This document shows positions 6,664-11,370 of a DNA stretch of 11,370 bases, one piece after another. Position numbers and translations under genes: made by a program. A model generated the notes under the pieces. That model was given only the letters and a program-made list of their open reading frames with translations. It made no database searches and was not told the DNA's origin. The stretch is taken from positions 1 to 11,370 of the forward strand of contig CAYQKB010000034.1 in NCBI GenBank assembly GCA_964418085.1, given 5' to 3'. Position 1 is the first letter of the stretch; each line of letters starts with the position of its first letter. Source of the DNA: JBBTYG01 sp964418085. GTDB taxonomy: Bacteria > Patescibacteriota > Minisyncoccia > UBA6257 > 2-01-FULL-56-20.

Positions 6664-6708
6664 GTGAGTGTTCGCATTATTGAATAAAATTCGTGTTATT
6701 CGTGATTA
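6664..6708. repeat. Degenerate ATTCGTGATTATT-type repeat, copy 1
   Basis: The gap between E1 alpha and E1 beta is made of TTCGCATTATT, ATTCGTGTTATT and ATTCGTGATTATT units. The TAA stop of E1 alpha (6708-6706) is part of the last unit. The same vocabulary fills 7678-7905 and 11261-11370. Confidence 0.7.
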
Positions 6709-7677
6709 TTCTCCAATTTCCTTTTTCAAATCCTTTAGGATTTCTTGCGCAATCGTTTTTAATTCATCTGGTGAAAAATGTTTGGTAAGCACAAAAACCG
6801 GATCATTCGCTGAATGTTCCAGCTCCGGCCATTCCGCGAGTTCTGTCTTGGTGAGCGGTCCCGAATGGGGATGGATAAATCTTTTCTGTACCTGTCCTGA
6901 GTTTGCCTGCGGTGAGCCGGTCGAACCCGTCGAAGGACTGCCCGCCACATCAACATACCAACCGCCCAAGGTGTGAATATCAACTTCGAGTACTATTGGC
7001 GTTTTGCTCTCGAGGATACGATCTTTTATAGCTTTCAGTTTTTCGATATACTCGTAGACATCGTTTCCTCCAAGTTTTTCGTATCCTGCGCCGAGTGATG
7101 CGACGAACTTTGAAATATCAATCGGCGTCCTTCGCTCCGAAATCTTCGTGTGCATTGACCATTCGTTATTTTCAATGACAACGAGCGCCGCAAGCGAATT
7201 GCTTTTCATAAAGAGTAGACTTTCGTAAAAAGTTCCTTCTTCCATGGCTCCGTCACCGGTTTGCACGATGATTAACCCGCCCGTGCCTTTCACTTTCTCT
7301 CCGAGCGCAAGTCCGGTCGCGACCGGAAGATTGTTTCCCAAAATGCTCGAGGTATACGCGATGTTCTTCTTTTCATTCGCCAGATTCATCGAGCCGAGCT
7401 CTGCATGCGCGACACCCTCTTTTCTTAAAAAGTACTCGTCGAGAATCGGTTTCAGCGCCTTCGTCCGCGCAAGATTGTAATGCATATTTCTGTGAGTGCA
7501 CACCAGCCGGTCGTTTTCTTGCATAGCCGAATCCACAGCTACAGCAATCGCCTCGTGGCCCAGGGCGATGTGGAGCGGTATTTTGAATAAACCCGCTTTG
7601 TACTTTTCATTCACGATCATCTGACTGAGCCGTAATCGCAAAATCTCTCGCGCAATTTTTATGTCTTGAGTAATCAC
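6706..7677 (-). CDS. TPP-dependent dehydrogenase E1 alpha-like subunit
   Basis: A 323-residue protein of the pyruvate/acetoin dehydrogenase E1 alpha family. It has the family opening ALGHEAIAVAV (38-48), THRNMHYNLA (61-70), GSMNL (95-99) and the complete thiamine-pyrophosphate motif from GDGAMEEG (141-148) to ENN (169-171). Residues 247-262 form a Gly/Ser/Pro-rich insertion (SPSTGSTGSPQANSGQ) encoded by palindromic DNA, between the core and the C-terminal PHSGPLTKTELAEW and NDPVFVL segments. The start is GTG within a repeat unit (ATTCGTGATTACTC); an in-frame TAA lies shortly upstream, and the next Met is residue 20, which would remove part of the first conserved helix. No ribosome binding site is visible. 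It is followed by its beta partner. No E2 or E3 gene is present, so a role in making a branched-chain sugar, as proposed for the E1-like pair AviB1/AviB2 of avilamycin, is possible. Confidence 0.8.
   Translation of the reverse strand: MITQDIKIAREILRLRLSQMIVNEKYKAGLFKIPLHIALGHEAIAVAVDSAMQENDRLVCTHRNMHYNLARTKALKPILDEYFLRKEGVAHAELGSMNLANEKKNIAYTSSILGNNLPVATGLALGEKVKGTGGLIIVQTGDGAMEEGTFYESLLFMKSNSLAALVVIENNEWSMHTKISERRTPIDISKFVASLGAGYEKLGGNDVYEYIEKLKAIKDRILESKTPIVLEVDIHTLGGWYVDVAGSPSTGSTGSPQANSGQVQKRFIHPHSGPLTKTELAEWPELEHSANDPVFVLTKHFSPDELKTIAQEILKDLKKEIGE
6891..6946. repeat. Palindromic repeat inserted in frame in E1 alpha
   Basis: GTCCTGAG (6894-6901) and CGAAGGAC (6931-6938) frame the segment, with GTCCT/AGGAC arms and an inner GTCGAAC/GTCGAAG pair. 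It reads in frame as Gly/Ser/Pro-rich residues. The CCTGAG...TCGAAGGAC pattern resembles widespread small dispersed bacterial repeats. Confidence 0.6.
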
Positions 7678-7905
7678 GAATAATTCGAATTTATTTTAAT
7701 AATACGAATAATTAAGAGTAATCGCTAATAATTCTAATAGTAATCGCGAATAATGCGAATTGCAATCAATAATACGAATATAAAATCAATAAAATAAATT
7801 ATCTTTAAGATTCGCATTATTTGTCTTCATTTGCGATATTCGTGATTACTCCATAACCATTCGTATTATTTGCAGTTATTCGCATTATTCGTGATAACTC
7901 TCTTT
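7678..7905. repeat. AT-rich degenerate repeat region, two inverted halves
   Basis: About 230 bp of short units. The left half (7678-7790) reads AATACGAATAA / AATCGCGAATAATGCGAAT, and the right half (7801-7905) reads ATTCGCATTATT / ATTCGTGATTACTCC, so the halves are roughly inverted around the near-palindrome ATCTTTAAGAT at 7801-7811. A 31-bp segment (7801-7831) recurs inverted at 11325-11355 with one difference. The repeat also encodes the last residues and the stop of the RmlC-like gene (7885-7896) and the GTG start of E1 alpha. No promoter or gene is evident inside. Confidence 0.75.
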
Positions 7906-8448
7906 GAATGTTTGGAAAGTTGGATAGCTTTTGTCCCGCTCGGAAATAATCGGCGTACCGCCCTTAATGCCCCATTCGATATTCAAATCTGTGTCGTCCC
8001 ATATAATCCCGACTCCGTGCTCCGCCGAAAAATAATTGTCCGATTTGATGATGAGATCAACTCCGTCGGTCAAGGACAAGCATCCGTTCGCAAGGCCGCG
8101 TGCGGTAAGAAGCATATTCTTACGCTTTTCAGACAAAATTATTGAGTCCCATGTGCCAAAGGTCTTTGAATCTTTCCGCACGTCAACCGATACCCAGAGC
8201 ATCTCTCCCTTGATTGCCCGGATGAGCTTCATCTCGGAAAACGGCGGAAGCGAAAAGTGAATGCCCCGCAAGGTATTTTTCTTTTGTGTGTGATGGTGCA
8301 TATCTTCCAACCACGCAGTTGGTAATCCCAGCTCTTTAAAAGCGCCTTCGCTATATAAACGCGACAGAAAACCTCTTTCGTCTTCGTGAACGTCTGGGAT
8401 AAGTTCGATAAGCCCCTCAAGCTTTCTCTTGTGTAGTTGTATGTTCAT
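7885..8448 (-). CDS. RmlC-like dTDP-sugar 3,5-epimerase
   Basis: A 187-residue cupin protein of normal RmlC-family length. It shows DERGFLSRLY (23-32), LRGIHF (60-65) with His64 at the catalytic-base position, NYFSAEHGVGIIWDD (138-152) with Tyr139 at the catalytic-Tyr position, and ISERD (168-172). It should epimerise a nucleotide-linked 4-keto sugar. As in the partial copy at 1-435, the LHYQ motif is altered (IHFSLPP), so the substrate may not be the rhamnose precursor. The gene follows the methyltransferase by 16 bp, so co-transcription is very likely. The last residues (SYHE) and stop are encoded by the AATAATGCGAATAA-type repeat that follows, so the native C-terminus may have been replaced or extended. 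Confidence 0.85.
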   Translation of the reverse strand: MNIQLHKRKLEGLIELIPDVHEDERGFLSRLYSEGAFKELGLPTAWLEDMHHHTQKKNTLRGIHFSLPPFSEMKLIRAIKGEMLWVSVDVRKDSKTFGTWDSIILSEKRKNMLLTARGLANGCLSLTDGVDLIIKSDNYFSAEHGVGIIWDDTDLNIEWGIKGGTPIISERDKSYPTFQTFKESYHE

Positions 8449-8464
8449 TTCACTGTGCCGTGCT

Positions 8465-9319
8465 TTATTTTTTAACCGCCAATACCATTAAAGCATAATG
8501 GCCGCGCTTGGTTTTAACCCGTTTCAAACCAAAGACCTCAAATCCGGATTGTTCCAAAAGTAAGTGCAATGTCTTCGGATCGAAGAGCCACAAATGTTCG
8601 GAGTGGTATATGTCGTCGGTGAGCGGCCGGTGCTTAAAAATGATCGCATCGGGAACTTCAATATATAAAAACGAATTTTGTTCCATGTCCTCGCGCACCT
8701 TTTTGAGAAATGAAAGGGGATCGAGCACATGTTCCAATATATAAATGAGCGCAATGAGATCGAATTTAAATTTGAAGCGATTCGGTTTATAAAATTCTCG
8801 CACGAGAGGTATGCGCAATTTGGTTTCTATAAAATCATTCCCTTCGCTCGGGTCAATGATATAGCCTTTCCAGTCGGTATCCTGAAATTCATAGGCGAAT
8901 ATGCCGGTGCCTCCTCCGATGTCGAGCATTTTGTACGGCGGCATATTTTTCTTTAGTAATTCTCCTTCCCAAATGCCATTAATGGTTTCCTTTATCCACT
9001 TGATGCGAAGCTTTGTCACCGACTCTTTTTCTGGCAGAGCAACCACTTTCCGGAAAACTTCTTCCGCGGAACCTTCCTTTCTCCATGATTTTGCGTTATT
9101 TCGGTAGGCGGAGACATAGACTTTGTCCATAACATTCTTCCCACGCGAATACACCGAATAATAAAATCCGCACTGTGCACACCGGACCCATTTTCGAAAA
9201 TATCCTTTTTCTTTGACGCCGACGGCTACCTCGATAGTGTCCGGCGCGTCATAGGAAAAAATAACTTTGTATTTTTTTGAGCCGCAAATTACGCAGTTTT
9301 TTGGATGTCCGGCATTCAT
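8465..9319 (-). CDS. SAM-dependent methyltransferase with N-terminal zinc-binding motif
   Basis: A 284-residue class I methyltransferase. Cys9-x2-Cys12 and Cys47-x2-Cys50 form a likely zinc site in front of the catalytic domain, as in the sugar C-methyltransferase family (NovU/TylCIII type), but the long extra C-terminal domain of those enzymes is absent. SAM motif I is MLDIGGGTGIF (131-141), the acidic residue after the second strand is in YIIDPSEG (153-160), and the later core shows ILEHVLDPLSFL (194-205) and FLYIEVPDA (217-225). The most likely job is methylation of the sugar built by the neighbouring genes; C- versus O-methylation cannot be decided. The start codon lies in one copy of an ATTCAT target duplication created by the MITE-like element upstream, and there is no ribosome binding site. 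It ends 16 bp before the RmlC-like gene. Confidence 0.8.
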   Translation of the reverse strand: MNAGHPKNCVICGSKKYKVIFSYDAPDTIEVAVGVKEKGYFRKWVRCAQCGFYYSVYSRGKNVMDKVYVSAYRNNAKSWRKEGSAEEVFRKVVALPEKESVTKLRIKWIKETINGIWEGELLKKNMPPYKMLDIGGGTGIFAYEFQDTDWKGYIIDPSEGNDFIETKLRIPLVREFYKPNRFKFKFDLIALIYILEHVLDPLSFLKKVREDMEQNSFLYIEVPDAIIFKHRPLTDDIYHSEHLWLFDPKTLHLLLEQSGFEVFGLKRVKTKRGHYALMVLAVKK

Positions 9320-9437
9320 CCCGTTAGAGATAGGAAACGCTGTGCGTTTCCGTTAATTGCGCGCAGGACTGGTGCGCTTCGTCTACTGCGGTTACATAAA
9401 AATAGATTTTGTTCATAGTTGTGTTATCTCTAACGGG
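9320..9437. mobile_element. MITE-like element with 13-bp inverted ends and ATTCAT target duplication
   Basis: A 118-bp element bounded by perfect 13-bp terminal inverted repeats, CCCGTTAGAGATA (9320-9332) and TATCTCTAACGGG (9425-9437). It is flanked on both sides by the direct repeat ATTCAT (9314-9319 and 9438-9443), as left by a transposase making 6-bp duplications. Next to the left end lies a perfect 8-bp hairpin, GGAAACGC-TGT-GCGTTTCC (9333-9351). No transposase is encoded, so it would be mobilised in trans. Removing the element and one ATTCAT leaves the epimerase stop TAG one base before the methyltransferase ATG, the geometry of an intact operon. Confidence 0.85.
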
Positions 9438-9443
9438 ATTCAT
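9324..9443 (-). other. 39-codon open frame across the MITE
   Basis: From the ATG in the second ATTCAT copy a frame runs through the element to a TAA at 9326-9324, giving a 39-residue peptide that begins MNPVRDNTTMNK. The ATG lies 1 nt after the epimerase stop, so it could be translated by coupling. No family is recognised and it may be chance. Confidence 0.25.
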
Positions 9444-9444
9444 G

Positions 9445-10308
9445 CTATATATTTTTCTGTAATGAATTAAGGGAAGTAAGCCAAGTCTCTACGGTTGTCT
9501 CCGGTTTCCAATTCAACATCTTTTTCGCTTTTGCGTTTGAAATGTTTCTGACACTTACATTTTGTGGTGCCGTCTCCGTCACCTTCGGATTTTTGTTCAA
9601 AATCTTTTTGGACATTTCGATAATATCCCGAAGTGTAACCACGTTATCTCCCGCAAGGTTTATGATATTGAAACCCGGGAGCCCGACAGCTTTGATGATT
9701 CCCGAAGCGATGTCCGAAACGTGTATAAAACACCTGCCGCTCGCGAGTGACCCAACCGACACCCCATCTTTTTCTTTAACTGCCATATAGAGCGATTCCA
9801 CCGCCGATCTTTTCTCGCCGGTTGTTCCGCAGATAATTCCGAAGCGCAGGATAGTTATCGGACAAAATCCATGCTGGTACTTCTGCCGCAAGTTCGCTTC
9901 ACTGACCAGCTTTGAGAGGGCATATTCCGAAGTATGGTTTGCGATATTGATGATTGACTCCTCGGTTTTTACCTCTTGTGGTGTGCAATTGTCGTAGACC
10001 CACTCCGAGGAAGCAAAAATAAATTGCTTTACGCCTCGTGCGGCGGCAGCTTCCATCAGGTTGAGTGTTCCCAGGACATTTATGTCGAAGCACTGATATC
10101 CGTTATTTTTGCAGACAGTGTCGTTTGATAATCCCGCGAGATGCACGATGGCGTCTACTCCCTCCGGGATTCGCGCGGCAATGTCTTTGGAGCGAACATC
10201 AAATCCGCTCCGAATATCCGCGCCGACGAATTCAATCCCTTGTTTCGTGCATTGGGAAATGAGTTCGCCCCCGATAAATCCGTCCGAGCCCGTTATAAAT
10301 AAACGCAT
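9445..10308 (-). CDS. NAD-dependent epimerase/dehydratase (extended SDR)
   Basis: A 287-residue extended short-chain dehydrogenase of the nucleotide-sugar type (GalE/WcaG-like). It has the NAD-binding GSDGFIG (7-13), an acidic residue after the second strand (GADIR, 29-33), IVHLAGL (54-60), FASSEWVYD (98-106) and the catalytic Tyr129-x3-Lys133 pair in EYALSKLVSE. The C-terminal part ends NAKAKKMLNWKPETTVETWL, the usual sugar-epimerase finish. At 287 residues it is slightly short but complete. It probably acts on the 4-keto or 4-hydroxy nucleotide sugar of this operon; the exact reaction (4-epimerisation, 4-reduction or 4,6-dehydration) cannot be told. No clear ribosome binding site precedes the ATG. 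Upstream lies the palindromic element at 10333-10453, and downstream the MITE-like element. Confidence 0.8.
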   Translation of the reverse strand: MRLFITGSDGFIGGELISQCTKQGIEFVGADIRSGFDVRSKDIAARIPEGVDAIVHLAGLSNDTVCKNNGYQCFDINVLGTLNLMEAAAARGVKQFIFASSEWVYDNCTPQEVKTEESIINIANHTSEYALSKLVSEANLRQKYQHGFCPITILRFGIICGTTGEKRSAVESLYMAVKEKDGVSVGSLASGRCFIHVSDIASGIIKAVGLPGFNIINLAGDNVVTLRDIIEMSKKILNKNPKVTETAPQNVSVRNISNAKAKKMLNWKPETTVETWLTSLNSLQKNI

Positions 10309-10332
10309 AAGATTTTAATAAAGATTAATTTC

Positions 10333-10453
10333 AAAAATAGCACGGAATTGTGTTTTTAGCTATTTTCCAGTTCCGCTAGGCGTGACGAGGAAGGTGTACC
10401 CGGAGGGTACTCCGACGAGGCGCAACAACGCGGAGCGGGAAAATAGCAAAAAC
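10333..10453. repeat. REP-like structured palindromic element
   Basis: This 121-bp element fills most of the 145-bp gap between two operon genes. Long arms GTTTTTAGCTATTTTCC (10352-10368) and GGGAAAATAGCAAAAAC (10437-10453) are complementary apart from one inserted base, and the pairing continues into TTCCGC / GCGGAG. Inside is a perfect GTACCC-GGA-GGGTAC hairpin (10396-10410). A third arm, AAAATAGC (10334-10341), can pair with the same GCTATTTT (10359-10366), so two alternative stems compete. Confidence 0.7.
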
Positions 10454-11257
10454 CTAGTCTCCTCCAGCTACCGTAAATATTTCACCGGTTATAAAATCGC
10501 CTGCCTCGGAAGCCAAAAACAGTGCCATTCGCGCGATATCGAGCGGCGCGCCGGCGCGCTTCAGGGGTATCATGGCAATTCTATTTTGATAATCTTTTTC
10601 ATTGTAGCCGGGAATTCTGTTTCGCATTGGAGTATCAATGACGCCGCATCGGATAGCATTGACCAAAATATTATCTTTCGCGCCGATTTTCGCAAAGCCC
10701 CGGGTTATGGATTCGAGTGCGGCTTTCGAGGCGACATAGTGCATGCTCTTCGGGCTCCCGCCGTATTCCACATTCGCCGAGCTTATATTTATTATCCTGC
10801 CGCCGCTCTGTTTCATTGAATCGAAAGCTCCGCCCGAAAGGTAGAACGGCGCTTTTGCGTTTAGGTCAAAAGTGCCTTCCCACGATTCTTCTTTAAGTTC
10901 TGAAAAATGTGCGTACTCGTATACTGCTCCGGCATTATTGATGAGCACGTCAATCCCTCCGAACTTCTTCTCGAATGATATGAGTAATTCTTTTCTGTCT
11001 TTCTCTTCCGATAGATCGGCTTGAAAAATTTCTGCTTGCCCTGAGCCTGCTGGCCCTGAATTTGATTGAAGGGCCGAATAGGCATTCTTTGTTTTTTTGA
11101 GAATACTCGCGAGTAATCGTTCAGCCTCTTCCTTATTTTTATGATAGTGTAAGCCGACCGTCGCGCCGTACTCGGCAAAAAGCTCCGCCATGGCGCTCCC
11201 CATGCCGCCGGTTGCTCCGGTAATGAGAACCCGTTTGCCTTTTATGCTTTCAAACAT
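10454..11257 (-). CDS. Short-chain dehydrogenase/reductase (SDR)
   Basis: A classical SDR: TGATGGMG cofactor loop, LINNAGA, ISSANVEYGG with the catalytic Ser, Tyr-x3-Lys in HYVASK, NAIRCGVIDTPM and the C-terminal ITGEIFTVAGGD. It should be a NAD(P)-dependent oxidoreductase, probably reducing a keto group on the sugar or its added branch. I start it at the ATG of MFESIKGKRVLITG, a normal SDR opening; a GTG four codons earlier (11269) lies in repeat DNA. Neither has a ribosome binding site. Compared with FabG-like relatives there is an extra stretch of about 20 residues (KKTKNAYSALQSNSGPAGSG) between the second helix and the FQADLSEEKD strand, part of which is encoded by palindromic DNA. It is the first visible gene of the six-gene minus-strand run. 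Confidence 0.8.
   Translation of the reverse strand: MFESIKGKRVLITGATGGMGSAMAELFAEYGATVGLHYHKNKEEAERLLASILKKTKNAYSALQSNSGPAGSGQAEIFQADLSEEKDRKELLISFEKKFGGIDVLINNAGAVYEYAHFSELKEESWEGTFDLNAKAPFYLSGGAFDSMKQSGGRIINISSANVEYGGSPKSMHYVASKAALESITRGFAKIGAKDNILVNAIRCGVIDTPMRNRIPGYNEKDYQNRIAMIPLKRAGAPLDIARMALFLASEAGDFITGEIFTVAGGD
11036..11075. repeat. Palindromic repeat inserted in frame in the SDR gene
   Basis: GGCCCT (11052-11057) and AGGGCC (11070-11075) enclose an imperfectly symmetric TGAATTTGATTGA core, next to a second CCCTGAGCC unit. It is translated as a Ser/Gly/Pro/Ala-rich loop and resembles the CCTGAG...GAAGG insertion in E1 alpha. Confidence 0.55.
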
Positions 11258-11260
11258 TGG

Positions 11261-11370
11261 AGTAATCACTAATAACGCGAATCATAGCAAATAATGCGAA
11301 TAAAGAGCAATCACTAATATCACGAATGAAGACAAATAATGCGAATCTTTAAGATTATTCGTGTTATTGA
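11261..11370. repeat. AT-rich degenerate repeat region upstream of the SDR gene
   Basis: The units AATCACTAATAACGCGAAT, AAATAATGCGAATAA and AATATCACGAATGAAG fill the end of the window. The segment 11325-11355 is an inverted copy of 7801-7831 with 30 of 31 bases identical. No promoter could be identified, and the region runs off the window edge. Confidence 0.75.

Noticed and set aside
5713..7677. Pyruvate or branched-chain dehydrogenase complex of central metabolism
   Set aside because: No E2 or E3 gene is present, the beta subunit is divergent, and all neighbours are sugar enzymes.
7678..7905. CRISPR-like array of short repeats
   Set aside because: Units are degenerate, vary in spacing and orientation, and there are no unique spacers of constant length or adjacent cas genes.
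9318..9439. Inverted repeat at 9318/9439 as a long-loop terminator
   Set aside because: The arms are 92 nt apart, there is no T-tract after either arm, and the flanking ATTCAT duplication is better explained by transposition.
10382..10819. Plus-strand 145-codon open frame
   Set aside because: It starts inside the palindromic element and runs antisense to the SDR gene; no ribosome binding site or recognisable motif.

Overview
The window looks like an accessory stretch of a bacterial chromosome using the standard code. The organism cannot be named from sequence alone. Compact cytoplasmic proteins, a cluster of YdcF-like genes, leaderless or weak ribosome-binding-site starts, and many small palindromic repeats between genes would suit a Patescibacteria/CPR (Parcubacteria-like) genome, but this is a moderate-to-low confidence inference. 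One gene, the large RCC1/Ig/SUMF1 protein, has the style of Verrucomicrobia-type surface proteins and may have been acquired.

Layout. (1) Bases 1-435 hold the 3' part of a plus-strand RmlC-like sugar epimerase, cut by the window edge. It ends at a bidirectional terminator. (2) 499-2433 on the minus strand encodes a 644-residue exported protein: a seven-blade RCC1-type propeller, an Ig-like domain and a SUMF1/FGE-like domain. (3) 2629-5635 is a block of short single-gene units: one YdcF/DUF218-like gene on the plus strand, then on the minus strand an unrecognised 157-residue protein and two more YdcF-like proteins. Each of the three minus-strand units has its own TTGACA-N17-TAnTAT promoter, a related 5' leader and its own terminator. 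(4) 5713-11257 is a minus-strand run of six sugar genes, read in the order SDR, NAD-dependent epimerase, methyltransferase, RmlC-like epimerase, TPP-dependent E1 alpha, E1 beta. No lipoyl E2 partner is present, so the E1 pair more probably acts in sugar modification (a two-carbon branch) than in central metabolism.

The sugar operon is full of small repeats. A 118-bp MITE-like element (9320-9437) has 13-bp perfect terminal inverted repeats and a 6-bp ATTCAT target duplication; the duplication carries the methyltransferase start codon. A 121-bp structured palindromic element lies at 10333-10453. Degenerate AATAATnCGAATA-type repeats lie at 6664-6708, 7678-7905 and 11261-11370 and supply stop and possible start codons to the flanking genes. 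Two genes, E1 alpha and SDR, also carry Gly/Ser/Pro-rich in-frame insertions made of palindromic DNA.

The most notable points are the probable branched-chain nucleotide-sugar pathway, the clean MITE insertion with its target duplication, and the shared promoter/leader module of the YdcF-like units. No tRNA, rRNA or CRISPR array was seen.
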